Assembly (NCBI RefSeq): GCF_024519455.1
Contig: NZ_JALJRY010000015.1
Location: 186,001 to 250,000 of the forward strand
From: Streptomyces sp. STR69
Lineage (GTDB): Bacteria; Actinomycetota; Actinomycetes; Streptomycetales; Streptomycetaceae
Length of the DNA stretch: 64,000 nucleotides
Reading direction: 5' to 3'
Below the pieces are notes generated by a model that saw nothing but the letters and a program-made list of their open reading frames with translations, was not told where the DNA came from and made no database searches. Below are positions 16,115 through 25,408 of the stretch, piece by piece. The translations under genes and the position numbers were made by a program. The first letter of the stretch is position 1. Every line of letters begins with the position of its first letter.

Positions 16115-17914
16115 ATGTCCCCCACCACAGACACCGACGTCGTCATCTGCGGCACCGGCGCGGCCGGACTGACCCTCGCCCTCGACCTCGCCCGCAGGAA
16201 CATCGCCTTCCTGCTGATCGACAAGGCGCCGCAGCCGTTCGCCGGCTCCCGCGGCAAGGGCATCCAGCCCCGCAGTCAGGAGGTCTTCGAGGACCTCGGC
16301 GTGATCGATCGGATCGTCGCCTCCGGCGGTGAGTATCCCGTCCAGCGTGTCTACACCGCCGACGGGCCCATCGACCAGGTCGGCGTGGAGATGTCGGAGC
16401 CGACGCCCGAGGAGCCGTACCAAATACCCTTGCTCGTCCCGCAGTTCCTCACCGAGCGCCGACTGCGCGAGCGCCTGGCCGAACTCGGGCACGCCCCGCG
16501 CTACGGCCATGAACTCGTCGGGTTCGACCAGGACGGCGACGGTGTGACCGCGCGCATCGCCACCCCGGAGAGTGAACAGGCCGTACGGGCAAGGTACTTG
16601 ATCGGTGCCGACGGCGGATCGAGCTTCGTCCGCAAGACCCTCGGGATCGGCTTCCCCGGCAAGACCCTCGGCGTACGGGCGATCGTGGCCGATGTGTACG
16701 TGGACGGCGTTTCGTCGGACGCCTGGCACCGCTGGGGCGAGGACACCGCCGGGCAGGTTTCGATGTGCCCGCTCTACGGCACCGACATGTTCCAACTCCA
16801 GGCCCCCGTCCCCTTCGACGTGGACCTGGACCTCTCGGCCGAGGGGCTCACTGCCTTCCTCCGCGAACGCACCGGCCGCGACGACGTCGAGATCCGCTCC
16901 GTGTCCTGGGCGTCAGCGTTCCAGATGAACGCCCGGCTGGCCGACACCTATCGACGGGGGCGCGTGTTCCTCACCGGGGACGCGGCGCACTGCCACCCGC
17001 CGACCGGCGGACAGGGCCTCAACACCAGCGTCCAGGACGCCTACAACCTCGGCTGGAAGCTCGCCGCCGTACTCGACGGCGCCCCGGAAACCCTGCTGGA
17101 GACCTACGAGCAGGAACGCCGGCCCATCGCCGAAGCCGTCCTCGGCCTGTCCGAGAAGCTGCTCGAAGCGGCCAAGAACCGCGACATCCACCGGGGCCGC
17201 GAAGTCAGTCAGCTCGACCTCGGCTACCTGAACTCGCCCCTGTCGCTGCGCACTTCCGGGCGAGACAAGGGCGTACTGGCCGGCGACCGCGCGCCCGACG
17301 CGCCCGTAACCGGCACAGGCGGCCTCCCCACCCGCCTGTTCAGCCTGTTCCAAGGGCCGCACTGGACCCTCCTCGGCCACGACGTCGACGAGGCCTCGGC
17401 CCCGGCACCGCGCCCCGGCCTGCACATCCACACCATCGGCACCCGGGGCGACATCCTCGACAGCGGCGACCGCGTCCAGAACGCCTACGGACTGTCCTCC
17501 GAGCAGTGGGTGCTCGTCCGCCCGGACGGATACGTCGCCGCCGTGCTCGACACGGCCGAACTCGGCGCCGTAGAAGCCTATTTGGAGACCGTCGGCGTCC
17601 GCCCCCTCGCGGCGACGCGACCCACCACCACGGAAGCGAGCACCGCCATGCCCACAGAGACCTCGTCCGACGGCACCGGCACTCCCCGCACCCGACGGGA
17701 GCACCGACAGGCCCGAAGCGCCGCCGAGCAGCGGCTCGCCACCGCCCAACGCGAACTCCACCAGCTCTCGCGCCAGGTCCAACGCGACCTGCGCAGCGTC
17801 CGACGGCACGGCGAGACGACCGCCATCGTCGCCCGCTCGAACTTCGCCGAACTCGCCGTCAAGAGCATCAACCGGCTGACCGCCAACCTCCGCACCGACC
17901 GCACCGATCAGTAG
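16115..17914 (+). CDS. FAD-dependent aromatic hydroxylase with unusual basic C-terminal tail
   Basis: Flavoprotein monooxygenase of 599 residues, start ATG 16115 behind AAGGAG. The FAD motif GTGAAGLTLALDLARR is near residue 12, the conserved GADGGSSFVRK (DG motif) is in the middle, and the second FAD motif GRVFLTGDAAHCHPPTGGQGLN follows. A thioredoxin-like C-terminal domain ends near residue 510 (EQWVLVRPDGYVAAVLD), as in phenol-hydroxylase/MhpA-type enzymes. An extra ~88 residues rich in Arg, Gln and Ala and likely coiled-coil (from about base 17648) are not part of the family. An ATG with GGAAG upstream at 17648 could start this segment as a separate short protein. Likely role: hydroxylation of a phenolic or polyketide substrate. 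Confidence 0.88.
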   Translation: MSPTTDTDVVICGTGAAGLTLALDLARRNIAFLLIDKAPQPFAGSRGKGIQPRSQEVFEDLGVIDRIVASGGEYPVQRVYTADGPIDQVGVEMSEPTPEEPYQIPLLVPQFLTERRLRERLAELGHAPRYGHELVGFDQDGDGVTARIATPESEQAVRARYLIGADGGSSFVRKTLGIGFPGKTLGVRAIVADVYVDGVSSDAWHRWGEDTAGQVSMCPLYGTDMFQLQAPVPFDVDLDLSAEGLTAFLRERTGRDDVEIRSVSWASAFQMNARLADTYRRGRVFLTGDAAHCHPPTGGQGLNTSVQDAYNLGWKLAAVLDGAPETLLETYEQERRPIAEAVLGLSEKLLEAAKNRDIHRGREVSQLDLGYLNSPLSLRTSGRDKGVLAGDRAPDAPVTGTGGLPTRLFSLFQGPHWTLLGHDVDEASAPAPRPGLHIHTIGTRGDILDSGDRVQNAYGLSSEQWVLVRPDGYVAAVLDTAELGAVEAYLETVGVRPLAATRPTTTEASTAMPTETSSDGTGTPRTRREHRQARSAAEQRLATAQRELHQLSRQVQRDLRSVRRHGETTAIVARSNFAELAVKSINRLTANLRTDRTDQ

Positions 17915-17933
17915 CGCCGGACTCCGCACCCAC

Positions 17934-17965
17934 GACGGCCGGTGCCGCCCGGGGCGACGGCCGTC
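17934..17965. terminator. Bidirectional hairpin between hydroxylase and SDR genes
   Basis: Arms gacggccg (17934-17941) and cggccgtc (17958-17965) are perfect complements with a 16-base loop in the 49-base convergent gap, just touching the SDR stop codon. No T-run follows, so efficiency is uncertain. Confidence 0.5.
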
Positions 17966-18734
17966 ACGAGGCGTCGAGCGCGTTCGTGATCGCCTTCACC
18001 CCGCCGTGCGCCGCGTACCCGCCGTCGACCGTGATCTCCGCGCCGTTGACGTACGACGCCTCGTCCGACAGCAGATAGACGACCAGCGGCGCCACCTCGT
18101 CCACCGTGCCCGCCCGACCCTGAGGCGTCAGCGACAGATGGGCCTGGACGAACACCGGGTTCGCGGACGCCATCAACGGGGTCTCGATGTAGCCGGGGTG
18201 GATCACGTTCGTACGGATGCCGCGCGGCGCCAGCTCCAGCGCGGCGACCTTCGACAGACCGCGCAACGCCCACTTGCTGGTCGTGTACGCGACCGCGTGA
18301 TGCGCGGTGAGCCCCGCGACCGAGCCGACGTTCACGATGGACGAACCGGTCGGCATCAGCGGGGTGAGGGCCTGGATGCCGAGCAGGGCGCCCGTGGTGT
18401 TCACCGCGAACGCCCGGTTCCAGTCGGCGAGTTGGACGTCACCGAGCCGCGCCCGCATGGGAATGCCCGCGTTGTTGACCAGGCCGTGCACTTCCGTGAG
18501 GGAGGCCGCGAGGTCCGCCCAGTCGTTCTCGGACGACACGTCCAGGTGTCGATAGGTGACGTCCAGGCCGTCGGCGCGCAGGGACGCGGCGAGCTTCTCG
18601 CCCGCCTCGTCCAGGACGTCGCTCGCCACCACCGTCGCCCCCTCCCGGGCCGCGGCTGCCACCTCGGCGGCTCCCTGGCCCTGCGCGGCCCCGGTGACGA
18701 CGACGGTACGACCGGCCAGACGCGTGCGGCTCAC
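17964..18734 (-). CDS. Short-chain dehydrogenase/reductase (3-ketoacyl/steroid-dehydrogenase-like)
   Basis: Classical SDR of 256 residues, GTG start at 18734 with GGAGG upstream. Motifs: TGAAQGQG cofactor loop near residue 15, NNAG, catalytic Ser in NVGSVAG and Tyr/Lys in YTTSK, and the C-terminal YVNGAEITVDGGY. It oxidises or reduces a hydroxyl/keto group with NAD(P)(H); Asp in the SDVLD stretch after strand 2 favours NAD(H). Thirty-eight bases downstream of the LysR gene in the same direction, so perhaps co-transcribed with it at the edge of the catabolic island. Confidence 0.88.
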   Translation of the reverse strand: MSRTRLAGRTVVVTGAAQGQGAAEVAAAAREGATVVASDVLDEAGEKLAASLRADGLDVTYRHLDVSSENDWADLAASLTEVHGLVNNAGIPMRARLGDVQLADWNRAFAVNTTGALLGIQALTPLMPTGSSIVNVGSVAGLTAHHAVAYTTSKWALRGLSKVAALELAPRGIRTNVIHPGYIETPLMASANPVFVQAHLSLTPQGRAGTVDEVAPLVVYLLSDEASYVNGAEITVDGGYAAHGGVKAITNALDAS

Positions 18735-18772
18735 GGCTACCTCCAGGGGATGCGGGCTGTCTCCCGTCCACG

Positions 18773-19765
18773 CTAGGAAGCCGCGGTCAGCTCCGGAAAC
18801 GCACGATCGGCATGGGTGGCATCCGCGCCGACGATCTCGGCGGCGATGTCGCGCGCCACCGGGTCGTCCAGCGACGCGCCCACCTTCCGGACCGTCTCGC
18901 GCAGCCAGCGGTGCGCCGGGTCGGAGTGCCGGTTGTGGTGCCAGTACATGGCCTCCACCAGCGGTACGTCGGGGAAGGGCGTCGGTACGACGGCACAGCG
19001 CGCGAAGCCCTCGTAGCGCCGGGCGAGCCGCTCGGGGACCACGGCGACCAGGTCGGTGCCGCCCACCAGGAACGGCAGCACGTTGAAGCCGGGCGTGCTC
19101 ACCTGCACCCGGGGCGTGATGCCCAAGGTCTCCAACTGCCGGTCCGCAGGCGTGAGTTTGCCGACCGCGCAGGCCGCGTGCGGCATCTCCGCGAGGTCGC
19201 GCAACGAGAGTCGACCGTCCACCAGACGAGGGTTGTCCGGGTCGACGAGACACACGAACCGGTCGTGCATCACGGCCTCGCTGACACCGGGCAGCTGATA
19301 GCCGAGCGGCACGATCATGAGGTCGTGGCAGCGCAGATGCGTCTCGGTCTCCAGCTGCCCGATGACGATCGGGTGGAAGTCGATCCGGATGCCGGGGGCC
19401 TCCTGCGCGAGGGCCCGCAGCAGGGGTTCCACGAAGACCGTCATCACGTAGTCGGACATCACGACCGAGAACCGCTGCCGACTGCGCGAGGGGTCGAAGT
19501 GCCTGGTCAGCGACAGGGCCTCCTCCGCTTTGTGCAGGGAGGACTGGACGACCGGCAGCAGCCGCTCCGCGAGCGGGGTCAGCTCGTACTCGCGGCCCAC
19601 CCGCACCAGCAACTCGTCGTTGAAGTGCCGCCGCAGCCGGGCCAGGGAGCCGCTCATCGCGGACTGACTGGTGGACAGCCGCACCCCCGCGTGGGTGACG
19701 TTCTTCTCCTCCAGGAGGGCTTCCAGAGCCACCAGAAGATTCAGGTCGATTGCTCCCAGACCCAT
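18773..19765 (-). CDS. LysR-family transcriptional regulator (NodD-like)
   Basis: LysR-type regulator of 330 residues from ATG 19765. The winged helix-turn-helix covers residues 5-65 (DLNLLVALEALLEEKNVTHAGVRL, STSQSAMSGSLARLRRHF) and the effector domain fills the rest; the pattern of an extended recognition helix is that of the NodD/LinR-like subgroup, whose members often respond to aromatic compounds. It is encoded downstream of the six-gene catabolic operon in the same direction, and is the only specific regulator in the island. A perfect inverted repeat lies 95-121 bases upstream of its start. Confidence 0.88.
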   Translation of the reverse strand: MGLGAIDLNLLVALEALLEEKNVTHAGVRLSTSQSAMSGSLARLRRHFNDELLVRVGREYELTPLAERLLPVVQSSLHKAEEALSLTRHFDPSRSRQRFSVVMSDYVMTVFVEPLLRALAQEAPGIRIDFHPIVIGQLETETHLRCHDLMIVPLGYQLPGVSEAVMHDRFVCLVDPDNPRLVDGRLSLRDLAEMPHAACAVGKLTPADRQLETLGITPRVQVSTPGFNVLPFLVGGTDLVAVVPERLARRYEGFARCAVVPTPFPDVPLVEAMYWHHNRHSDPAHRWLRETVRKVGASLDDPVARDIAAEIVGADATHADRAFPELTAAS

Positions 19766-19859
19766 GCGTGTGTCCTTCCGGCCGCGTCGTTGAAGCTCGG
19801 TGGAACCGGAGCGTAACGACCGCCTTCCCGCCGAGGAAGAGTCCGGGAGGGAAGTCACA

Positions 19860-19886
19860 GGGATCCGATAGCTGCCATCGGATCCC
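19860..19886. promoter_or_regulatory. Perfect 10-bp inverted repeat upstream of LysR gene
   Basis: gggatccgat (19860-19869) and atcggatccc (19877-19886) with a 7-base loop. It lies 40 bases after the FAH stop and about 95 bases before the LysR start. It could be a LysR binding site (the arms contain ATC...GAT at T-N11-A-like spacing) or the operon terminator; no T-run follows in the transcript direction. Confidence 0.5.
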
Positions 19887-19925
19887 CGGATGTGTGCAGG
19901 TCGGAAGGCCTACCGATGGGCGGGG

Positions 19926-20882
19926 CTACGGCCTCGGCGTTCGGCCGCGCTTGCGGGCGCGCGGCAGGTACACGTCCGTACGGCCGGGCACCACGCGGTT
20001 GGAGAGGGTGCCGAGGCGCTCCACCGCGAGGGTCACCTCGTCGCCGGGCCGGAGCGGCGGCGGGGTGCGCTCGCCGACCCGGCCCCAGAACTCGGCCAGT
20101 GCGCCCCAGCCGCAGGTGCCCGAGCCGAGGATGTCCCCGGGGCGCACCCAGGCGTCCCGGGAGGCGTAGGCGATCATCTCCTCGAAGGTCCAGGACACGT
20201 TGGCGAGGGTGTCGCGGCCGATCAGCTCCCCGTTGAGGGTGACGGTCATCTCCAGGTCGAGGAAGCCGTCGGGGTCGCGCCGGTCCTCGACCTCGTCGGC
20301 GGTGACCAGGCAGGGGCCCAGTGTGTTCGCGAAGTCCTTGCCCTTGGAGAATCCGAGCCCGAGGTTCTTCTCCGGTTTCTGCAGGTCCCGCGCCGACCAG
20401 TCGTTGAAGACCAGGTAGCCGACGATGTGCTCACGCGCCTGCTCCGGCGTGAGATCTCGTCCCGCGCGGCCGATGACCACCCCCACCTCCAGCTCGAAGT
20501 CGAGCACCGAACAGCCCGCGGGAACCGGTACGTCGTCGTGCGCGCCGTACGCCGCATGGGGGTTGGTGAAGTAGAAGTTGGGCGCCCGGTACCACTCCTC
20601 GGGTACGTGCTCCAGTCCGTCCAGGGACTTCGACACCCCTTCGATGTGCGCCTCGAAGCCGACGAAGTCCCGGATGGACGGCGGCTTCAGCGGCGGCAGC
20701 AGCCGCACCTGATCCACCGTCAAGTCACTTGGCTGCCGCAGTGCTTCGGTGCCCGCCGCGTGCAGGACCTCCTGCTCCAGCAGGGTCAGTACGGTGACGC
20801 CCTCGGGCAGCGGATGGACGGTCCCGTCCCGGACGACCCCGGCGCGCTCCACGCCCTCGTACTCGTATGTCGCGAAACGCAT
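19926..20882 (-). CDS. Fumarylacetoacetate-hydrolase (FAH) family protein
   Basis: FAH-fold metal-dependent hydrolase/isomerase/decarboxylase of 318 residues. The catalytic core shows KPPSIRDFVGFEAH, the metal-binding acidic cluster in DFELEVGVVIGR, the NDWSARDLQ segment, KGKDFANTLGPCLVT and the C-terminal GSGTCGWGALAEF. Family members cleave C-C bonds of 1,3-dicarbonyl acids at the end of aromatic ring-cleavage pathways. Last gene of the minus-strand catabolic operon, three bases after the berberine-bridge-like oxidase. A second FAH protein starts the divergent operon. Confidence 0.88.
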   Translation of the reverse strand: MRFATYEYEGVERAGVVRDGTVHPLPEGVTVLTLLEQEVLHAAGTEALRQPSDLTVDQVRLLPPLKPPSIRDFVGFEAHIEGVSKSLDGLEHVPEEWYRAPNFYFTNPHAAYGAHDDVPVPAGCSVLDFELEVGVVIGRAGRDLTPEQAREHIVGYLVFNDWSARDLQKPEKNLGLGFSKGKDFANTLGPCLVTADEVEDRRDPDGFLDLEMTVTLNGELIGRDTLANVSWTFEEMIAYASRDAWVRPGDILGSGTCGWGALAEFWGRVGERTPPPLRPGDEVTLAVERLGTLSNRVVPGRTDVYLPRARKRGRTPRP

Positions 20883-20885
20883 CGT

Positions 20886-22268
20886 TCACTGCTCCCAGTG
20901 GTTGGTGTTGGTGACGGTCCCCGCGCTCAGGTAGCCGGCGAACAGCCCCTTGGGGTCACGGGCGGCCCGGATCTCCCGCAGCCGCCGCCACTGCTCGTCG
21001 CCCATGAACCGCAACTGCCGCACGGTGAAGTCCGAGTCGCCGAGGTACTGGCCGGCGGTGACCAGTTGCATGTCCGCCATCGCGCCGTCCAGCCAGGAGC
21101 GCAACTCCGCGTCCCGCGCGGGGTCGTCGTGGATGACGTACGTGGCGCAGTAGATCTCCGACTGCAACGAGAAGGCCATGTCGGGGAGTTGGCGCAGCGG
21201 GGCCATCGAGAACCAGATGGTGAAGGTCTGCCGGGTGGGCTGCTCGGTGAACGCCCTGCGGATCGCCGGTACGACCTCCTCGGCCGGGCCGGACAGCCAG
21301 GCGTTGTCGACCAGGTAGCGGTGGCCCTCGGGGTTGGCGGTGCGCTGTCCAGCCAACTGCTCGGCGAACGTGGTCTGTTGGGCCTCGACGCGGAACAGGG
21401 CCCGGTCCGCGTACGGGTTGGCGTGCAGGGGTGCCAACGCCTCGGCGGCCTGCTCGGCGGTGTCGGTCATCGACACGCCCGTGACCAGCAGCACCGGTTC
21501 GTCGAGGTCGGGCGGTGTCTGCGTGAGCGCGACGATCTCCACCAGGTCCGAGACCGTGTGGTGCATGCCGTGCAGCCAGGTCATGACCTCGTCGAACAGG
21601 TCCAGCGGATACGCGTGCACGGTGTGTCCGAGGTACTTCGGCAGCGGGCGCGTGCGCAGGTGGAAGCGGGTGACGATCCCGAAGAAGCCCGGGCCCGCTC
21701 CGCGTGCCGCCCAGAAGAGGTCGCTGTGCCGGGTCTCGTCGGCGCGCACCAACTCGCCCTCGGCGGTGACGACATCGATGGCCACGATGTTCTCGGCTGC
21801 CCAGCCCCAGCCGCGCGCGTTCCAGCCCTGCCCGCCCTGGAGCAGAAAGCCGCCGATGCCGACGGAGGGGCAGTGCCCGCCGTTGAAGAAGCGGCCGAAC
21901 TCGCCGAGATACGGGTTGAGTTCGTCGCCGCCCTTGACGCTGGGGGTGGCCGTCACGATCCCCGTTCCCGGGTCGTACACCATCTCGCGAAAGCCCTCGA
22001 GGTCGATCAGCAGCGCGTCCTCGCGCACCGACCAGGCGGCCCAACTGTGCCCGCCGGAACGGACGGCGACCTGCCAGCCCCGCTCCAGAGCCAGCCGTAC
22101 CCCCTCCACCACGTCCTGCTCCGATTCGGCCATCAGGACGGCCGCCGGTGAACGGTCGTACGGGCGACGGGCGTTGAAGACCCGGGCGAAGCACGCCGTC
22201 TCGAAGTCCTCGTCGTCGGGGAGGTGGAGGGTGCCGGAGAATCGGTTCAGGTTCAAGGGCGTACTCAC
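20886..22268 (-). CDS. Berberine-bridge-enzyme-like FAD-linked oxidoreductase
   Basis: FAD-binding PCMH/BBE-type oxidase of 460 residues from GTG 22268. The motif RSGGHSW places His74 as the likely covalent 8-alpha FAD ligand, and Cys133 in GGHCPSVGIGG fits the second (6-S-cysteinyl) link of bicovalent flavoenzymes. The BBE C-terminal domain ends in LREIRAARDPKGLFAGYL. Such enzymes oxidise alcohols, sugars, phenolic side chains or amines with O2. No signal peptide, so cytoplasmic. GTGA overlap with the upstream cyclase gene indicates co-translation. Confidence 0.9.
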   Translation of the reverse strand: MSTPLNLNRFSGTLHLPDDEDFETACFARVFNARRPYDRSPAAVLMAESEQDVVEGVRLALERGWQVAVRSGGHSWAAWSVREDALLIDLEGFREMVYDPGTGIVTATPSVKGGDELNPYLGEFGRFFNGGHCPSVGIGGFLLQGGQGWNARGWGWAAENIVAIDVVTAEGELVRADETRHSDLFWAARGAGPGFFGIVTRFHLRTRPLPKYLGHTVHAYPLDLFDEVMTWLHGMHHTVSDLVEIVALTQTPPDLDEPVLLVTGVSMTDTAEQAAEALAPLHANPYADRALFRVEAQQTTFAEQLAGQRTANPEGHRYLVDNAWLSGPAEEVVPAIRRAFTEQPTRQTFTIWFSMAPLRQLPDMAFSLQSEIYCATYVIHDDPARDAELRSWLDGAMADMQLVTAGQYLGDSDFTVRQLRFMGDEQWRRLREIRAARDPKGLFAGYLSAGTVTNTNHWEQ

Positions 22269-23245
22269 TTGATCGCGATCGGGTTGACGGGGGCGCCCAC
22301 CGCGCCGGTCACCGGCAACGGCGCGGCGACCAGCAGGAACTCGTGGACGCCGTCGGCCGCGCAGTCCTCGGCCAGTGCCTCCAGGTCCCACATCTCGCCC
22401 AGCGGGAGGCCCATGTTGGGGATCGCTATCTGGTGCAGCGGGGACATCGCGGGCTGTGGGAACTCGTAGGGCCGTACCTCAAGTCCCCAGGTGTCGGAGG
22501 CGATCGCCGCGATCTCGGTGCGGTGCAGCCAGCCGAGGGTGGTGAAGGAGAGGCCGGGCGCGTCCCCGGCGGCGTAGCCGCCCCACGCGCCGAGGCGTCG
22601 TACGCGGCCGAGTTGGCCGGTGCGGATCAGGACGAGGTCGCCGCGCCGGACCGAACTCGTGGCGCCCTGCGCCTCGATGGTGGCGCGCAGATGCTCCTCC
22701 AGGATGGCGAATCCGTCCGGGAGTTCACCGTGCTCGTCGCCGACCGCTCGGCCCACGTCCAGGAGGACTCCGCGGCTGGTGAAGGCGTCCTTCATGTGCT
22801 CGATGCCGGTGACCGAGTCGCCGTCGCCGTTGACGATGGTGCACGGACGGCCGTTCCACGCCTGCTTGTTGTCGTAGATGTGGCCCAGACCGTCCCACTG
22901 CGTCGAGGCCTGCAGGGGCATCACGATGTGGTCGTCGGCGCCGCCGAAGCCGTGCGGGAAACCCTGGGTGCCGGCCGCCGCGTCGGAACCGGTGTCCTTC
23001 ATGTAGTGCACCGGGTTGATACGGCCGCGGAAACCGCGCTGCGGGCCGGACTCGTTGAACTCCTGGGCGAGCGAGAAGGACCGCCCCCGCCGCACCAGGC
23101 CCACCGCGTGGGCGCGGATCGCGTCGTCGATGAAGTTCAGGGTGCCGAGCACGTCGTCCTCACCCCAGCGGCCCCAATTGCGGTAGGCGGCACGGGCCTT
23201 GGCGAGTTCTTCCTCGATCGGGCCGAGGGCGGGGCGGGTCGTCAT
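22265..23245 (-). CDS. Cyclase/kynurenine-formamidase-superfamily hydrolase
   Basis: Cyclase-family protein of 326 residues. The usual metal motif of kynurenine formamidase and isatin hydrolase (HxGTHxDxP) appears here as the variant STQWDGLGHIYD, the form seen in a large subgroup of actinobacterial and proteobacterial cyclase proteins. Other family segments: RRGDLVLIRTG and an HQIAIPNMGLPLGEMWDLEAL close to the end. Likely hydrolyses a cyclic amide, lactone or formamide. ATGA overlap with the amidohydrolase upstream, GTGA overlap with the oxidase downstream. Confidence 0.85.
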   Translation of the reverse strand: MTTRPALGPIEEELAKARAAYRNWGRWGEDDVLGTLNFIDDAIRAHAVGLVRRGRSFSLAQEFNESGPQRGFRGRINPVHYMKDTGSDAAAGTQGFPHGFGGADDHIVMPLQASTQWDGLGHIYDNKQAWNGRPCTIVNGDGDSVTGIEHMKDAFTSRGVLLDVGRAVGDEHGELPDGFAILEEHLRATIEAQGATSSVRRGDLVLIRTGQLGRVRRLGAWGGYAAGDAPGLSFTTLGWLHRTEIAAIASDTWGLEVRPYEFPQPAMSPLHQIAIPNMGLPLGEMWDLEALAEDCAADGVHEFLLVAAPLPVTGAVGAPVNPIAIK

Positions 23246-24249
23246 CGGGTGTGTCCTTTCCACAGCAGGTCGAGGGCGTTGCCCCCGGCGATCGCGGCCC
23301 GGTCGGCGGGGGCGAACCCGGCCGAGTCCAGGCGGGCCACCGGGTCGTCGACTCCCATGTCGAAGGGATGGTCGGTGCCGAGGACGACCCGGTCCGCGCC
23401 CACCTCCTCGACCAGCCGGCGCAGTGCGCGCGGGGTGTACACCAGCGCGTCGAACCACATCCGGCGCAGATAGGAGCTGGGCAACTCGGCACTGCCGCGC
23501 GCGTCTTGGCGTACCCGCCAGGCGTGGTCCGAGCGGCCGATGTACGTCGGCAGATAGCCGCCGCCGTGCGCCGCCACCAGCTTCAGTCGCGGGAAGCGGT
23601 CCAGGACACCGGTGAAGATGAGATGTGAGAGCGCGACCGCCGTCTCCACCGGCTGACCGACCGTGTTTCCCAGGTAGTTGGTCGCCAGGCGTTCGCCGAG
23701 GGAGCAGCCCCAGGGGTGGATGAACACGACCGCGCCGAGTTCCTCGGCCCGCTGCCACACCGTGTCGTGTGCGGGGTCGGCCAGTTCGCGGCCGTCGACC
23801 GTCGTGGAGACGCTGATGCCGTACAGGCCATGGTCGTTGACCGCCTGGTCCAGCAACGCGACCGCCAGGTCCGGGTGTTGGAGCGGAACGGTGCCCAGGC
23901 CGAACAGCCGGTCCGGCGCGGTGGCACAGTGGGCGGCCACGGCCTCGTTGACGGTACGGGCGAGCCGGATCGCGAGATCCTGGTCCGCCCAGTAGTGATG
24001 CATCGGCATCGGGCCGACCACCTGGATGTCGACGCCCATCGCGTCGAGGTCCGCGAGGCGGGTGGTGACGTCCGTCAACCTGCCTGCCAGCCGCTGGAGT
24101 TGGGCACGATTGACGGCCAGGGACGCGGGGGAGTGGGCGCGCTGCTCCGAGGCCAGTTCGGCGGCGAGACCCGGGGTGCCCGCGACCAGGGCGTCGGCGG
24201 CGGGGACGGCGAGGTGGCCGTGGAAGTCGACCACCGGCGAGCCGGTCAT
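23242..24249 (-). CDS. Amidohydrolase-2 family protein (ACMSD/resorcylate-decarboxylase-like)
   Basis: TIM-barrel metal enzyme of 335 residues from ATG 24249. The first-strand motif VDFHGH supplies the HxH ligands, FIHPWG the mid-barrel His, AAHGGGYLP the next His and LGTDHPFDMG the catalytic Asp. This pattern belongs to aminocarboxymuconate-semialdehyde decarboxylase and gamma-resorcylate decarboxylase relatives, so a non-oxidative decarboxylation or a C-C hydrolysis of an aromatic-derived acid is likely. Coupled by ATGA overlaps to both neighbours. Confidence 0.88.
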   Translation of the reverse strand: MTGSPVVDFHGHLAVPAADALVAGTPGLAAELASEQRAHSPASLAVNRAQLQRLAGRLTDVTTRLADLDAMGVDIQVVGPMPMHHYWADQDLAIRLARTVNEAVAAHCATAPDRLFGLGTVPLQHPDLAVALLDQAVNDHGLYGISVSTTVDGRELADPAHDTVWQRAEELGAVVFIHPWGCSLGERLATNYLGNTVGQPVETAVALSHLIFTGVLDRFPRLKLVAAHGGGYLPTYIGRSDHAWRVRQDARGSAELPSSYLRRMWFDALVYTPRALRRLVEEVGADRVVLGTDHPFDMGVDDPVARLDSAGFAPADRAAIAGGNALDLLWKGHTR

Positions 24250-25370
24250 GCCGCCGCCGTCAGGTTGTCCAGCGTCTCCGACATGATGCGGGCCGGGTCG
24301 GCGCCGGGCGTGCCCGGGTGGATCTCCCAGTCGGCGAGCCGCAGGGAGTTCTCCAGGACCATCCGCACCCGGGGGAGCCGTCTGGCCATGAAGCGGTCCA
24401 GGGCCTGGTCCGTCGGCTCGTCCGCCGTCACCAGCTCGGCCAGCAACACCGCGTCCTCCATGCACATCGCCGCGCCCTGTGCGATCAGCGGCGGGCAGGC
24501 GTGTGCGGCGTCGCCGATGACCATCGCGCGGCCCCGGTGCCAGGGCTCGTCGACGAGGATCGCCTCGATCCAGCGGTAGTCGACCGCCGTGTCGTCGGGC
24601 AGCGAGGCGAGGATCTTCCCCCAGGTCCCGCCGTACCCGGCGCCGCGCTCGCGCAGCAGGGAGAGCGGGGCGCGCGGGCCGATGAGCGAGGTGTCGAGGT
24701 TTTCGTCGAGGAGGTAGGCGTAGCACTGGTCCGGCGAGATCGGGCTGTAGCCGGCCTTGAAGCGGGGCCCGCCGTAGTACACCTCGGCGCAGTCCATCTC
24801 GGCCGGACGGTCCGCGACGACCCGGAAGATCGACATGCCGACGGGACGGGGCTTGGCGTCGATGCCGATCAGTGCGCGCATCGCAGAGTTGATGCCGTCG
24901 GCGCCCACGACGAGGTCGTAGCGGCCGGTCGTACCGTCAATGAAGGTCACGTCCACATGGCCGGGCGCCTGGTCGAGCCGGTCCACGCTCAGCCCGAGCC
25001 GCACCCGCACCCCGTGCCCGCGCACCGCGTCGCAGAGCGCGTCCTGCAGATCCGAGCGCAACGCGCCCGCCGTGGACGGCAGTTCGGGCCCGCCCGTGTG
25101 CGGGGTGTCCAACTCGGTGATCAGCCCGCCGTCGGCCGAGCGCAGCCGCATGACGTCGAACGGCACCGCCCGGGCGAGTACCCGGTCCAGGACACCCACG
25201 GAACGCAGCGCCTTGAGCGCGTTGCCCTGGACGGTGATGCCATGGCCCACACCGAACCACTGCGGAGAGATCTCGACGAGCTCCACCTCGGCGCCCCGTT
25301 GGGCGAGCGCGAGACACAGCACGCTACCGGTGATGCCGCCGCCGACGACGAGCACCTTCTGTACGGGCAT
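24246..25370 (-). CDS. FAD-dependent monooxygenase (salicylate/PHBH-like)
   Basis: Single-domain flavoprotein hydroxylase of 374 residues from ATG 25370. FAD motif VVGGGITGSVLCLALAQRG at the N-terminus, the DG motif VVGADGINSAMR in the middle, and GRAMVIGDAAHACPPLIAQGAAMCMEDA near residue 285. It lacks the thioredoxin-like C-terminal domain of the hydroxylase at 16115. Expected to hydroxylate an aromatic or heteroaromatic acid using NAD(P)H and O2, the ring-activating step of the island. It is coupled to the amidohydrolase by ATGA and follows the ABM gene by 38 bases. Confidence 0.88.
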   Translation of the reverse strand: MPVQKVLVVGGGITGSVLCLALAQRGAEVELVEISPQWFGVGHGITVQGNALKALRSVGVLDRVLARAVPFDVMRLRSADGGLITELDTPHTGGPELPSTAGALRSDLQDALCDAVRGHGVRVRLGLSVDRLDQAPGHVDVTFIDGTTGRYDLVVGADGINSAMRALIGIDAKPRPVGMSIFRVVADRPAEMDCAEVYYGGPRFKAGYSPISPDQCYAYLLDENLDTSLIGPRAPLSLLRERGAGYGGTWGKILASLPDDTAVDYRWIEAILVDEPWHRGRAMVIGDAAHACPPLIAQGAAMCMEDAVLLAELVTADEPTDQALDRFMARRLPRVRMVLENSLRLADWEIHPGTPGADPARIMSETLDNLTAAA

Positions 25371-25408
25371 GGGCGATCCTTGCGAACGTAGAAGAAAGGA
25401 GTGGGGGG

